A DNA stretch of 64,000 nucleotides from Pseudomonadota bacterium (GCA_018242505.1 JAFEBU010000017.1:1-64000); one strand, 5' to 3'. Counted from the stretch's first letter, positions 25,010-36,737 are shown. Notes: generated by a model not told the origin, from the letters alone. A program made the numbers and translations.

Positions 25010-25444
25010 ATGCTGTATCAATTGAAAGCCGCGCGGCTCGAGCCGCTGCAATCGGTCCAGCCCGGCCGGCGTCTGGGCCTGTTCACGCATCTCGGTTCGT
25101 CGGTTGCCCTTGTCCTCGGCTTCTTCGGCCTGATCGGCGAGCTCGGCAGTCTCTCCAAGGGAGCCGATGCATCGGGCATGTTGGTGGGCGCACCGATCAT
25201 GATCCTGGGCGCACTCGCCTACCGCTCGGCCAAGAAGCGCGCCCTCGGTGAAGCGGCCTCGACCTTGCCGCGCTGGCTGTTCGAGGGGACGGCCATGATG
25301 GTGATCGTCTGCCTGCTCGCGGGGCAGCCGCATCTCAAGACGCTGATGACGACCGACCCGGCACCCTATTTCATCATTCCCCTGTGGGCAGTCACCGCCT
25401 GGCTGATCGCGGCCGCCCAGGCATTCACCCGCCGGCGCGACTAG
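25010..25444 (+). CDS. Small integral membrane protein (hypothetical)
   Basis: A 144-residue protein, ATG after GGGGGAGAGCG. It has four hydrophobic segments: SSVALVLGFFGLIGEL, GMLVGAPIMILGALAY, EGTAMMVIVCLLAG and YFIIPLWAVTAWLIAAAQAF. The N-terminal 28 residues are cytoplasmic and basic. No family recognised. Confidence 0.7.
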   Translation: MLYQLKAARLEPLQSVQPGRRLGLFTHLGSSVALVLGFFGLIGELGSLSKGADASGMLVGAPIMILGALAYRSAKKRALGEAASTLPRWLFEGTAMMVIVCLLAGQPHLKTLMTTDPAPYFIIPLWAVTAWLIAAAQAFTRRRD

Positions 25445-25490
25445 CCTCGAACCCGACATCCCCTGCCCGATTGACCGATGTCGGATATGG

Positions 25491-25524
25491 CCCTATTTGT
25501 TAACCTTATGGTTAACCAATAGGG
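25491..25524. promoter_or_regulatory. Palindromic operator before the GyrI-like gene
   Basis: CCCTATT-T-GTTAACC at 25491-25505, loop TTAT, then GGTTAAC-C-AATAGGG to 25524: a 34-bp palindrome with a single mismatched pair. The core TTAACC-N4-GGTTAA is the type of site bound by ArsR-family repressors next to SRPBCC genes. It ends at the first possible start codon (25525), so a bound protein would block transcription or translation start. No ArsR gene is adjacent. Confidence 0.6.
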
Positions 25525-25533
25525 ATGGAATCG

Positions 25534-25989
25534 ATGAGCACCGGTTGCCGCATCGTGACAGTCGAACGGCATCTCACGGCCGTCGTCAAAGCCGACGTGC
25601 CGTTCGGCGAGATCCCGCAGGCGCAGCGCAGGGCGCGCACCACGATCGACGCGGTCCTGCCGGCGCTGGACGTCGGCGCGCTTGGCCGCACCTGCACGCG
25701 CTGGACGCCGCCCACCAACGGAAGGCTGCCGATGGAGATGGGGACGATCGTCGAACGGCCGTTCCCGGCCGGGGATGAGGTCGTTCCGTCCGATCTGCCG
25801 GCCGGACGCGCCGCCTTCTTTCTCCTGATCGGCCCGTTCGATGGCTTGCCCAAGGCGTGGGAAACGCTGTTCGGCTGGTGCAGCGCCGAGAAGCTCACGC
25901 CCGCCGGCGTCAATTGGGAGATCTACGGCGACGGGCGCAACGTCGATCCCGCGAGGCTGGAGACCGAGCTCTACGTCCTGTTGGCGTGA
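25534..25989 (+). CDS. GyrI-like (effector-binding) domain protein
   Basis: A stand-alone 151-residue small-molecule-binding domain of the GyrI/AraC-effector class: CRIVTVERHLTAVVKADVPFGEIP at the front, RWTPPTNGRLPMEMGTIVERPF in the middle, and VNWEIYGDGR with the terminal strand ELYVLLA. Such domains bind drugs or hydrophobic ligands and sit in regulators such as BmrR or work alone. The start at 25534 is preferred; ATG 25525 overlaps the palindrome. The 34-bp palindrome suggests tight repression. Confidence 0.8.
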   Translation: MSTGCRIVTVERHLTAVVKADVPFGEIPQAQRRARTTIDAVLPALDVGALGRTCTRWTPPTNGRLPMEMGTIVERPFPAGDEVVPSDLPAGRAAFFLLIGPFDGLPKAWETLFGWCSAEKLTPAGVNWEIYGDGRNVDPARLETELYVLLA

Positions 25990-26050
25990 AGCCCGACCGG
26001 AGCCGAGCAACGCCCTCCAACCGATCCGCCCGGAACGCCTCCGCGCCTTG

Positions 26051-26094
26051 CGGTAGAGGAAGAGGAACGCGACGGTAGCGGAAGAGGAACGCGG
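26051..26094. repeat. 22-bp tandem duplication
   Basis: Two adjacent units, each CGGTAG(A/C)GGAAGAGGAACG followed by CG and one variable base (26051-26072 and 26073-26094), in the gap before the second MgtC gene. The unit is purine-rich; no reading frame of note covers it. Confidence 0.8.
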
Positions 26095-26118
26095 CGGCGG
26101 TATCGGCGTTCCCCATGG

Positions 26119-26829
26119 GTGGAATCCACCGTCACCACCACGGACATTCTCCTTCGCCTGGCGGCCGCCGTCGTGGCCGGCGCCATTATCGGTTTCGATC
26201 GAGGGACGCGCGGTCGAATCGCCGGCCTTCGCACGATGATTCTCGTCTGCGTTGCCGCCGCCGGTGCAATGATCGAAGCCAATCTGATTCTGTCGGTGAC
26301 CGGCAGGAATGGTTCGTCCTTCTCGATGATGGACACGTTGCGGTTCCCGCTCGGCATTCTGTCCGGCATCGGCTTCATCGGCGCCGGCGCCATCCTGAAG
26401 CGCGGCGACCTGGTGATGGGCGTGACCACCGCGGCGACGTTGTGGATCGTCACGGTGATCGGCCTCATTTTCGGGGCGGGATATTTCCTGCTGGGCGGCG
26501 CGACGGTCGTCATCACCTTTGTCGTGCTGGCCCTGGTGGTCAAGCTCGAACCCTTGATGGAGCGTCAACATCATGCCGAACTCACAGTCGAAGTGGGCGA
26601 GGAAGGGCTGGCCACAGACCGTCTCTGCTCGATTGTCAGCGAGGCCGGCTACACGGTGACGACGCTCGCTTTGACCCGGGCGGACAAGCGCCGTGTTCAT
26701 TGCCGTCTGACATGGCGCAGCCGCAGGGCGCCAAACGACGTTCCCGCGGTCATCGATCAACTGCAGCGGCAACCGGGCGTTTCCAGCATCGACTGGCGAC
26801 CCGTCGAAGCGGGCCAGCATGCCGACTAA
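26119..26829 (+). CDS. MgtC/SapB-family membrane protein, copy 2
   Basis: A 236-residue protein starting at GTG 26119. The MgtC core is clear: GAIIGFDRGTRGRIAGLRTMILVCVAAAGAMI, GIGFIGAGAILKRGD and MGVTTAATLWIVTVIGLIFG. The C-terminal half is a small soluble domain (AELTVEVGEEGLATDRLCSIVSEAGYTV), different in detail from that of copy 1. Its TAA overlaps the stop of the convergent HAD gene. Likely role as for other MgtC proteins, not Mg2+ transport as such. Confidence 0.9.
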   Translation: MESTVTTTDILLRLAAAVVAGAIIGFDRGTRGRIAGLRTMILVCVAAAGAMIEANLILSVTGRNGSSFSMMDTLRFPLGILSGIGFIGAGAILKRGDLVMGVTTAATLWIVTVIGLIFGAGYFLLGGATVVITFVVLALVVKLEPLMERQHHAELTVEVGEEGLATDRLCSIVSEAGYTVTTLALTRADKRRVHCRLTWRSRRAPNDVPAVIDQLQRQPGVSSIDWRPVEAGQHAD

Positions 26830-27359
26830 TGACAGCAGGCCTCGACGAAAGAGGAGAGATCGTCGTAGATCGCGGCCGGTCGGGCATATTGCGGAATGGA
26901 GCCTCTTTCAGTGAGCCGGCCAAGGCCGGTCCGCACCAGGATCGGTCGACAGTGCGCGTTCGCCGCGGCTTCGAGGTCGCTCGGCTGATCACCAATGAAA
27001 GGCGTATCTGCAGACTTGGCGCCGAGATGTCGCATGGCCTCGAACAACATGCCGGGAGAGGGCTTGCGCCGCTCAGAATGGAAATTGTCCGTGCAGCACA
27101 GGATAAGATCGATCCACGCATCGTGCCGCGCCAGCATCGTCTGCAAGGCGTGATGAATGGCGTCGAGCTCGCATTTGCGGATGATGCCCTCGTCGACCTC
27201 GGGCTGGTTGGTACAGAGTGCGACGGCAACGCGCTCGCGATTGAGCCGGGCAATGGCATTCGCTGCGCCGGGGATCAGGCACAGCTCCGCCGGCGACTTC
27301 ACATTGTACTTGCGGTTGATCGTGACGACGCCGTCACGATCCAGCAGCACCGTGCGCAT
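26826..27359 (-). CDS. HAD-superfamily phosphatase (GmhB/HisB-N-like)
   Basis: A 177-residue HAD-IIIA phosphatase: catalytic LLDRDGVVTINRKY at the N-terminus, the Thr/Asn motif ALCTNQPEVDEG, the KPSPGMLFEA motif with the conserved Lys, and FIGDQPSDLEAA. Length and order match D-glycero-D-manno-heptose 1,7-bisphosphate 7-phosphatases. The Cys-x-His zinc loop of GmhB is only partly visible (ILCCTDNFHSE), so the substrate is open. The start overlaps the ligase stop by one base. Confidence 0.8.
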   Translation of the reverse strand: MRTVLLDRDGVVTINRKYNVKSPAELCLIPGAANAIARLNRERVAVALCTNQPEVDEGIIRKCELDAIHHALQTMLARHDAWIDLILCCTDNFHSERRKPSPGMLFEAMRHLGAKSADTPFIGDQPSDLEAAANAHCRPILVRTGLGRLTERGSIPQYARPAAIYDDLSSFVEACCH

Positions 27360-28453
27360 CACCTCCGCCCCGCAATCGACTTCGTCATCTTCGACGGCCG
27401 CGCCTCGTGCCTGAGTTGATCGAGCGTGCATTGACGAGGGCTCTTGTCGTGCCGCCAGCGCACGAAGCGTGTGCCATGGCGGAAACGATCGCCTGTCACG
27501 TGATCGTACTGGACCTCGGCGACCAGGCACGGCTTCACGCCTTCCCACGCGCCGGATCGTTCGGTCGTCCAGCGGCTGGGACCTCCCGGTGACCTGCCCG
27601 TAAATCCCGGCCCTCGCAACCGTTCGAGCCGACGCGTCAGTGCCGGGCGTTTGTCGTCGGCGATGCCGGAGGTGAAACCGACATGGTCGAGCTTGCCGCT
27701 CGCATTGAACAGGCCGAGCAGCAGGGAACCGACGAACCTTTCGCGCGTGCCCTCGTGGCCGGTGGCATAACGAAAGCCACCGACGACGCAGTCGGCCGTG
27801 CGCAGGCATTTCACCTTCAGCATGGCCCGCTCGCCCGGCCTGTACGGCTCATCGAGACGTTTGGCCACCACACCGTCGAGAGCGCCGCCGCCGGCACGGG
27901 CGAGCCATTTTTCCGCTTCGGCCCGGCTCCGGCCTGCCGGCGAAAGCCGCAGCACATCCGGCAGATCCTTCGCCCGGAAAAAGGCCTCAAGCTTGCGACG
28001 CCGCTCGCCGAGCGGAGCGGATGCAATGTTCTCGCCGTCGGCCGTCCGCAGCATATCGAAGACGATGAAGGCGGCGGGCGTCTCGTGCGACAGCCGGTCG
28101 ATGCGGCTTTGTGCGGGATGCAGGCGCGACTGCAATGCGTCGAAGGACAGCTCGTCGCCGAGCGGAACGACGAGTTCCCCATCGAGTACGAGGTGCGATG
28201 GAGGAGGATAGCGGCCAAGGCTCGCCGCCACTTCGGGAAAGTAGCGCGTCAGTTTCTTTCCCGACTTGCCGACCAGGTCGACCTTGCCGTCATGGCTGAC
28301 CGCAAGACAGCGGAAGCCGTCCCATTTCGGTTCGTACTGCCAGCCCTTGCCGGTCGGCAGTGCGTCGACCTGACGGGCTTCCATCACTGCCGGCGGCACG
28401 GTGCTATTCCTTTGCCGACTTCTTGCCGGCGGCGCGGTTGGTGAAGCGGGCAT
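27359..28453 (-). CDS. ATP-dependent DNA ligase (LigC-like)
   Basis: A 364-residue ligase with nucleotidyltransferase motif I YEPKWDGFR (adenylated Lys43), motif III FIVFDML, motif IV GALDGVVAKRL and motif V ERAMLKVKCLRTADCVV, followed by an OB-fold domain. It matches the stand-alone LigC/LigD ligase domain used in end joining or repair, not the NAD-dependent replicative ligase. Neither Ku nor the primase part is nearby. The start at 28453 overlaps the kinase gene by 50 bp; GTG 28399 or ATG 28384 are alternatives. Confidence 0.88.
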   Translation of the reverse strand: MPASPTAPPARSRQRNSTVPPAVMEARQVDALPTGKGWQYEPKWDGFRCLAVSHDGKVDLVGKSGKKLTRYFPEVAASLGRYPPPSHLVLDGELVVPLGDELSFDALQSRLHPAQSRIDRLSHETPAAFIVFDMLRTADGENIASAPLGERRRKLEAFFRAKDLPDVLRLSPAGRSRAEAEKWLARAGGGALDGVVAKRLDEPYRPGERAMLKVKCLRTADCVVGGFRYATGHEGTRERFVGSLLLGLFNASGKLDHVGFTSGIADDKRPALTRRLERLRGPGFTGRSPGGPSRWTTERSGAWEGVKPCLVAEVQYDHVTGDRFRHGTRFVRWRHDKSPRQCTLDQLRHEARPSKMTKSIAGRR

Positions 28454-29507
28454 TGCCGAGACCCGTGCCGATGGTAAAAATGCCCCAGCGACTCACATCC
28501 TGCATCGCCGCCACTTCGCTCAGTCCCTGAACGACAGCGTCGTTGTGGATGACGAACAGGGATTCGTGGCCCTGCACGCGCGGCAGCCGGCGGGCGAGTT
28601 CCTGGGCCAGATTGAAGCCGTCTCCTTCCCAGTTGCCGGGCAGATTCTGGCCTCCCTGCCGGATGATGCCGCGCTCGTCGATCAGGCCCGGACAGCCGAT
28701 GCCGAAGAAGGGCGCGAGCTTCAGCTTGTGCCCGGCTGCAGCAGCGACCAGCTCCTGCGCCATCTCCGCCATGCGGTCGACGGCATTGTCGCGCGAGGGC
28801 TGGTCGTCGCGATGTCGCCAGTGCAGGTGTTTCCAGACGCTCGCCTTGGAGAGGCCCCCCTTCTTCACCTTGAGCTCGATCACGCCGACCCGCAGATTGC
28901 TGCCGCCGATGTCGGCGGCGAGGATGGCATCGTGCCCCTCGAGCACCCATGCCGGCGCGAGCTGGGCGGCGCCGATCAAGCCCGCCTTGTCGGGATGGTT
29001 CTCGATCGTTTTCAGGTCGATGGCGATGTCTTCGCCCGTGAGCATCACCATGGCGCGCCCCATTGCGAGCTGGCCGATGTGGCTTGAGCTCAGGCCACCG
29101 CCGATGACGATGCGCTCCGTGTCTTTCCAGGCGGCAAGCCGGAGGAAACGCCGGACCACGGTGGCGAGCTCGCTGGCAAACTCCTCGACCGCGGTGTGGA
29201 CAAGCCCGGCGGCGATGGGATCGGCCCCTTTGAGATAGGCGTCGAGTTTGGACTTCGGGATCTCGCCGGTCGGCGTGCCACCGAACGGATCCTCACCACG
29301 GCGGAGCAGCTGATCGCGCCAATCGTCGAGAATGGCGCGAAAGGCACGGCCGCTCGCGCGGTCGCCGACGAAGCCGTCCTCGTCGCGCAGCTCCTCATTG
29401 TAGGCATCGACAGTAACGGCCGGGAGGACCCGGCCGCCGTGTCCCAGGGTGGCGGGCTCGTTGGCGGGCTCTTTCGGCGCGTCGATCACTGGGCTTTCCA
29501 CGGCCAT
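28404..29507 (-). CDS. ROK-family sugar kinase with circularly permuted order
   Basis: A 367-residue protein carrying all core ROK kinase motifs but in swapped order. The block normally at the C-terminus comes first (RIVIGGGLSSSHIGQLA, 132-148; AGLIGAAQLA, 175-184). It is followed by the normal N-terminal half: ADIGGSNLRVGVI (198-210), FFGIGCPGLIDERG (267-280), VIHNDAVVQGLSE with the catalytic Asp323, and IFTIGTGLGN (343-352), where it ends. The ROK zinc motif (Cys-x-Cys-Gly) is missing. The fold should still close. It is probably a hexokinase-type enzyme for glucose or a related sugar. An ATG at 29576 is an alternative start. Confidence 0.8.
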   Translation of the reverse strand: MAVESPVIDAPKEPANEPATLGHGGRVLPAVTVDAYNEELRDEDGFVGDRASGRAFRAILDDWRDQLLRRGEDPFGGTPTGEIPKSKLDAYLKGADPIAAGLVHTAVEEFASELATVVRRFLRLAAWKDTERIVIGGGLSSSHIGQLAMGRAMVMLTGEDIAIDLKTIENHPDKAGLIGAAQLAPAWVLEGHDAILAADIGGSNLRVGVIELKVKKGGLSKASVWKHLHWRHRDDQPSRDNAVDRMAEMAQELVAAAAGHKLKLAPFFGIGCPGLIDERGIIRQGGQNLPGNWEGDGFNLAQELARRLPRVQGHESLFVIHNDAVVQGLSEVAAMQDVSRWGIFTIGTGLGNARFTNRAAGKKSAKE

Positions 29508-29600
29508 CAACGTGGTGCAGTGCCATATGTTGCATCCGTCGGGGCCTTGGAATTCGGAATGACGGGACGACGACATTTCAGCGCTGCACGACAGCTCCCG

Positions 29601-29873
29601 TCACGCGCTCTCGGCCCGATCGCTGCTGTCCTCGACAAGGCTGGTCCCGGCCGCCGTGAGAGCGATAGTGAGCGGCGGCTGGCCTGCCGTCCTCAACCAG
29701 CCCGAGCGGACAGCCAGGGCGATCGCCTGGTCGAGCCGGATTCGATCGACCCGCAGTCCCAGTGTTCCGATGCCGACCCAGCCGGGCGGCTTCATATCCC
29801 TGGCCGCCTCGTACACCGCGCGCAGGACACGGCGCACCAACGGTGGCGGCGTGCGTTCAGGCCCCTTCCCCAT
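29601..29873 (-). CDS. Small hypothetical protein
   Basis: A 90-residue protein that looks like a winged-helix fragment: VRRVLRAVYEAARDM, then VDRIRLDQAIALAVRSGWLRT, a short beta hairpin PPLTIALTAAGTSLVE, and an acidic tail. No signal or membrane segment. The helix-hairpin pattern supports coding, but no family can be named. Confidence 0.55.
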   Translation of the reverse strand: MGKGPERTPPPLVRRVLRAVYEAARDMKPPGWVGIGTLGLRVDRIRLDQAIALAVRSGWLRTAGQPPLTIALTAAGTSLVEDSSDRAESA

Positions 29874-29946
29874 GGGCCGCAGCCTATCCGGCTTTGCGGC
29901 TCTCCCCTAGCCCGATCGATGGGCGCCAGGGCGCCGGCGAGCAGCC

Positions 29947-30180
29947 TCAGATGTCGTCGGACACGCAGTCGGGCGGCAACTGCGTTTTCGGCGCATCCGA
30001 CCAGCCATCGAGCACCAGGCCGTCGAAATCGATCAGCCCGCTTTCATGCTCGCGGGCGTAGCGACAGTAGATCGGCGCCCATTCAGGCGACCATGGGATG
30101 GTTCGCCCGCCAGCCCGATCGTGGACGAAACAAGGCTTGGACGGATCGAACCGGCTCATCGGGTGCAATGTCATCGTCAT
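29947..30180 (-). CDS. Small hypothetical protein
   Basis: A 77-residue acidic protein rich in aromatic residues (PWSPEWAPIYCRYAREHE, then LIDFDGLVLDGWSDAP). Cytoplasmic, without recognisable motifs. The 30181-30377 gap beyond it holds nothing identifiable. Confidence 0.5.
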   Translation of the reverse strand: MTMTLHPMSRFDPSKPCFVHDRAGGRTIPWSPEWAPIYCRYAREHESGLIDFDGLVLDGWSDAPKTQLPPDCVSDDI

Positions 30181-30377
30181 CCCCCACTAACGCCCGAGCC
30201 CGTGGGAAGGCTACCACATACCCCCGCTTCTCTCATCACTCTGCGGCAGGGTCGCGACGGTTCCTGTGGATCAACGGGCCGTGCCGCGGCCTCGGTTCGC
30301 CCTTCCGTGCACGCAGGGGGAATCGCTTGCGGCGTCCACGCCGACGGATCTCGGCGCGGTGGTGCGTCGGGAGCCCC

Positions 30378-31325
30378 TCAGGTGAAGACCTGGAGGAAGC
30401 GCTCGTTCAGCTTGCGGTCATGGTAGAAGATCGCCGGTCCGATCTCCTGCTCGGTCCAGGTGATCGTCGGCTTGTCCGGGTAGTGGATATAGCCACCGGA
30501 GAACACCTCGTTGCGATTGCCCGAGGGGTCGAAGAAATAGATGGTCTCGCCCCGGGTGATGCCGTGGCGCGTCGGGCCGATATCCAGCGAGACCTTGTTG
30601 CGCGACAGGATATCGCCGGCCTTGAGCACCTGTTCCCAGCTGCCGAGGATAAAGGATGCGTGATGGAACTTGCCCTTCACGGGCTGGCGGATCAGGGCGA
30701 TGTCGTGCGGCTTGTTGGAGCAGGTGAGGAAGGCCCCGATCATCAGGTTGCCGTCTGGGCCGGCCAGGATCTGCTCGGCCAGGCTGAACCCGAGCACGTC
30801 GCGGAACAGCTTCACCGCGCCGTCGAGGTCGTCGCCGTAGAGCAGGCAGTGATCGAAGCGCGACGGCGCGATGCCGTGCAGATTGTCGGGCCAGGGATTG
30901 GGATTGGTGTCGGGGCCGTCGGTGCCGCAGTCGTTGCCGACCTTGTCCTTTTCGGCGAACAGCTCCATGGCATGCCCGGTGGCGATGGTGAACCGGAAGC
31001 GCTCGCCGGTCGCCGGATGCTCGCCGGCCGGGATCCAGGCCATGTCGGACGCCAGGCCGGATGTTTCGATGTCGGCCGCGAGCTTCTTCAGCGTCGCCGG
31101 CGAATCGACGCGCCAGCCCATGTAATCCATGCCGGCCTCGTCGGCTTCACGCAACACGACGCTATGGTGGTCGTGCTCGTCCCAGGCCTTGAGGAAGACC
31201 CGGCCCGCCTTGTCGCGCGCCACCTCGGCCAGTCCGAGGACATCGACATAGTGTTTGAGCGCCGGTTCCATCTCCAGCACGCGCAGGGCCACATGGCCGG
31301 GGCGCAGGACGCCGGTGAGTGCCAT
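30378..31325 (-). CDS. xylE: Catechol 2,3-dioxygenase (extradiol, XylE-like)
   Basis: A 315-residue two-domain vicinal-oxygen-chelate protein. The Fe(II) ligands are visible in the second domain: His159 in SRFDHCLLYGDDLDGA, His222 in GKFHHASFILGSWEQ and Glu273 in GNRNEVFSGGY. Family blocks GFSLAEQI and FFDPSGNRNEVFSGG match XylE/DmpB-type 2,3-dioxygenases, which open catechol between C2 and C3. It begins directly after the ferredoxin gene, as in TOL-type operons where XylT keeps the enzyme iron reduced. Confidence 0.9.
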   Translation of the reverse strand: MALTGVLRPGHVALRVLEMEPALKHYVDVLGLAEVARDKAGRVFLKAWDEHDHHSVVLREADEAGMDYMGWRVDSPATLKKLAADIETSGLASDMAWIPAGEHPATGERFRFTIATGHAMELFAEKDKVGNDCGTDGPDTNPNPWPDNLHGIAPSRFDHCLLYGDDLDGAVKLFRDVLGFSLAEQILAGPDGNLMIGAFLTCSNKPHDIALIRQPVKGKFHHASFILGSWEQVLKAGDILSRNKVSLDIGPTRHGITRGETIYFFDPSGNRNEVFSGGYIHYPDKPTITWTEQEIGPAIFYHDRKLNERFLQVFT

Positions 31326-34105
<2,780 letters not shown>

Positions 34106-34109
<4 letters not shown>

Positions 34110-34876
34110 GCCGACCCTCCCAGTGCTGTCATCGCGAGATGCCAGCCGATCGCCAGCCGGCTGGCCTGTCGGACCAAAGCGTTGAACAAAAGGCCGAGAA
34201 CGCCGATGACCACCATGATCGCAAACATGTCGGCAGTGCGCAGCGTGAAGGCGGCATCGTAGAGAAGGAAGCCGAGGCCGCTCTGCCCTGCCAGCATCTC
34301 CGCCGCGACCGTCGCGAGCAGCGCGATTCCGGCGCCGACGCGGATGCCCGTGACGATTTCCGGCAGAGCCGCCGGCAGGCGCAGGCGCAGGAGGATTTCC
34401 CAATGCGAGTAGCCCAGCGAGCGGCCGGTCAGGAGTTGCACCGGCTCGCTGGCCTGCAGGGCGTTGGCGGCGTTCATGTAGATCGGCCAGAACGCGGCGA
34501 AGGTGATGATGAAAAGGAAGAGCCCCGGTCCGATGCCGAAGGCGAAGATCGAGATCGGCACGATGGCCGGCGGCGGCAACACGCGCAACATGCCGACCAT
34601 CGGCTCCAGCATGCGATAGAGCAGCCGGTAGCGTCCCGTCATGATCGCGACGAGGAGGCCGAGGCCGGTCGCGACCAGGAGACCCGCGACCATGCGCAGG
34701 CACGTGGTCGCGATCTGCGAGAGGAAGTCGGCGGAGACCAGGAGCGTCCACCCAGCCGCGGCGACGGCAACGGGCGAGGGAAAATACTCGGCGGGAACCA
34801 GCCCCGAGCGGGCAATCCCGGCCCAGGCGAGCAGCGCGAGGACGATACCCGCCAACCGCTTGGCCGTCGCCGCCAT
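34106..34876 (-). CDS. ABC transporter permease, SsuC/TauC type (first permease)
   Basis: A 256-residue permease with N-terminal hydrophobic helix (LAGIVLALLAWAGIARSGLV), five more segments, and the EAA loop GRSLGYSHWEILLRLRLPAALPEIVTGIRVGAGIALL. It belongs to the sulfonate/taurine/nitrate family. Paired with the following permease gene by ATGA overlap; the binding protein gene ends 21 bp before it. Confidence 0.88.
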
Positions 34877-34896
34877 GACCGCCGCTCCCCTCCGGT

Positions 34897-35871
34897 TCAG
34901 GGCGTGACCGGGAAGATCACGTCCGCAGCGTCGATCGGCTTTGCCAGGAGGCCGGTGCGGACCAGCCCCTCGATCACCGGTTTGTAGTCCTTGGCCTCGA
35001 CCACCATGCTGCCGGTATTGAGGGCCATGGTGATCTGGCCGGCAAGCGCCGCCGGCATCTTGAACTCGCTCTCCAATAGCCCGCGATACTTCGCCGAGTC
35101 GGCGGCGAGATCCTTGTCGGCAGCGGACAGCGCACGCAGGAAGGCCGCCGCTGCCTTGCCGTTCTTGGTCAGCCAGTCGTCGCGCGCGAAATAGGCGTCG
35201 GCCGCAAAGGCGCCGATCTTGGGCAGGTCGGCCAGCATGCCTCCGGCCAGGAGCTTCGGCTTGATCTTCGCCGATTGCATCGCCGAGACGTAGAACGGGT
35301 CGACGATGCAGACCGCGTCGACCGTGCCGAGTTCGAGCGCCGCTTGCATCTGCGGGAATGGCATCACGACCATCTTCATGGCGTTGGCCGGGATACCGGC
35401 AGCGCGAATGTGATCGCGGATCATCAGGTCGCAGCCGCCGTTGGTCGCATTGGAGGCGACGGTCTTGCCCTTGAGGTCGGCCAGCGTCTTGACGCCGGAG
35501 CGCTCCGACGCGATCAGGTGCGTGAGCAGCGGCTCGGGCCAGCGCTCGAAATTGTTGGATATGAACGCCCGGATCGGCTGCCGCTCGGCGCGAGCGCTGA
35601 TGACCGGCATGGTCGCCGCCCAGCCGATGTCGGCCGACCCGCTGACCACCGCCGAGATCACTGCCGGACCATTGTTCAGGGTGATGACCTCGGTCTCGAT
35701 GCCCTCGCGCTTGAAATAGCCCATCTTCTCCGCATCGATGATCGGGATCATGGCCGTGGTGCGCAGCAAGGCGACCCTGAGCTTCTGCTGCGCGGAGGCC
35801 GGCATCGCGACGCCGAGAGCGACGGCAAGCAGAACGGCGAAGAGCGAAACCAATCGGACGGATTTGATCAT
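34897..35871 (-). CDS. Substrate-binding protein, sulfonate/aromatic type (SsuA/NMT1)
   Basis: A 324-residue periplasmic protein with a signal peptide (cleavage after PASAQ near residue 28). The SsuA/NMT1 fold is seen in LRVALLRTTAMIPIIDAEKMGYFKREGIETEVI, SGSADIGWA, LKGKTVASNATNG and VDAVCIVDPF. It captures a sulfonate, sulfate ester or aromatic acid for the two permeases. The downstream sulfatase and ring-cleavage genes favour an aromatic sulfate ester, by inference. Confidence 0.88.
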   Translation of the reverse strand: MIKSVRLVSLFAVLLAVALGVAMPASAQQKLRVALLRTTAMIPIIDAEKMGYFKREGIETEVITLNNGPAVISAVVSGSADIGWAATMPVISARAERQPIRAFISNNFERWPEPLLTHLIASERSGVKTLADLKGKTVASNATNGGCDLMIRDHIRAAGIPANAMKMVVMPFPQMQAALELGTVDAVCIVDPFYVSAMQSAKIKPKLLAGGMLADLPKIGAFAADAYFARDDWLTKNGKAAAAFLRALSAADKDLAADSAKYRGLLESEFKMPAALAGQITMALNTGSMVVEAKDYKPVIEGLVRTGLLAKPIDAADVIFPVTP

Positions 35872-35900
35872 GTCGAGCTCCGAGTGCGGCCGGTTTTGGA

Positions 35901-36737
35901 TCAGGGGCTGGCGTGCTTCATCGCGCGGATGCGCGTCAGCACCGTGTGGCGGATCTCGAGGTAGACGCGATGCTCGCGCGTCTCGATCTGGTCGCGCGGC
36001 TTGGCGAGCGGCACGGGAATGTCCTCGATCACGCGGGTCGGCCGGCGCGACAGCACCAGCACCCGGTCGGCGACATAGACCGCCTCGTCCACGTCGTGGG
36101 TGACGAGGAGGCAGGTCTGGCGATAGCGGGCAGCGAGCTCGAGCAGGAGATCCTGCATCTCGGCCCGGGTCTGGGCATCGACCGCCGCCAGCGGCTCGTC
36201 GAGCAGCAGCAGCCGCGAGCGCGAGGCCAGCGCCCGGGCGATGGCGACGCGCTGCTGCATGCCACCGGACACCTGCCAGGGATAGTGCCGTTCGAAGTCG
36301 GAGAGTCCGACGCTTGCCAGCAGTTCGCGCGCGCGTTCGCGCTTCTGCCGCGCATCGGTATCCTCGACGCGGCGCATGCCGAACAGCACGTTGTCGAGGT
36401 TGCTCTTCCATGGCAGCAGCGAGCGGCTGTAATCCTGGAACACCACGGCGACGCCGGGCGGCGGGCCGTCCACCGGCGCGCCGACGAAGCTGACCGAGCC
36501 CGCGGACAGGGGAAAGAGGCCGGCGAGACACATCAGCAATGTGGTCTTGCCGCACCCCGAGGGGCCGACGAGCGAGACGAATTCGCCCTCGCGGACGATG
36601 AAATCGGCGTCGCCGATGACCTTCAGCGCTGCAGAACCGTCACCGATCGACTTGGCGAGATGGCGAACGGCGAGAATCGCCGGAGCGACCGCATGCGCAC
36701 CTGTCGGCGGAGCGACGAAAGCGGCGCCTGAAGCCAT
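35901..36737 (-). CDS. ABC transporter ATPase, SsuB/TauB type
   Basis: A 278-residue ATPase: Walker A GPSGCGKTT, Q-loop VFQDYSRSLLPW, signature VSGGMQQRVAIARAL, Walker B LLLLDEPLAAVD, switch His in VTHDVDEAV. The family is that of sulfonate/taurine/nitrate importers. It is the first gene of the minus-strand island and faces the IclR gene across about 110 bp. Confidence 0.92.
   Translation of the reverse strand: MASGAAFVAPPTGAHAVAPAILAVRHLAKSIGDGSAALKVIGDADFIVREGEFVSLVGPSGCGKTTLLMCLAGLFPLSAGSVSFVGAPVDGPPPGVAVVFQDYSRSLLPWKSNLDNVLFGMRRVEDTDARQKRERARELLASVGLSDFERHYPWQVSGGMQQRVAIARALASRSRLLLLDEPLAAVDAQTRAEMQDLLLELAARYRQTCLLVTHDVDEAVYVADRVLVLSRRPTRVIEDIPVPLAKPRDQIETREHRVYLEIRHTVLTRIRAMKHASP

Noticed and set aside
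30181..30377. Possible small gene after the catechol dioxygenase
   Set aside because: Short frames only, none with a ribosome site or sensible composition.
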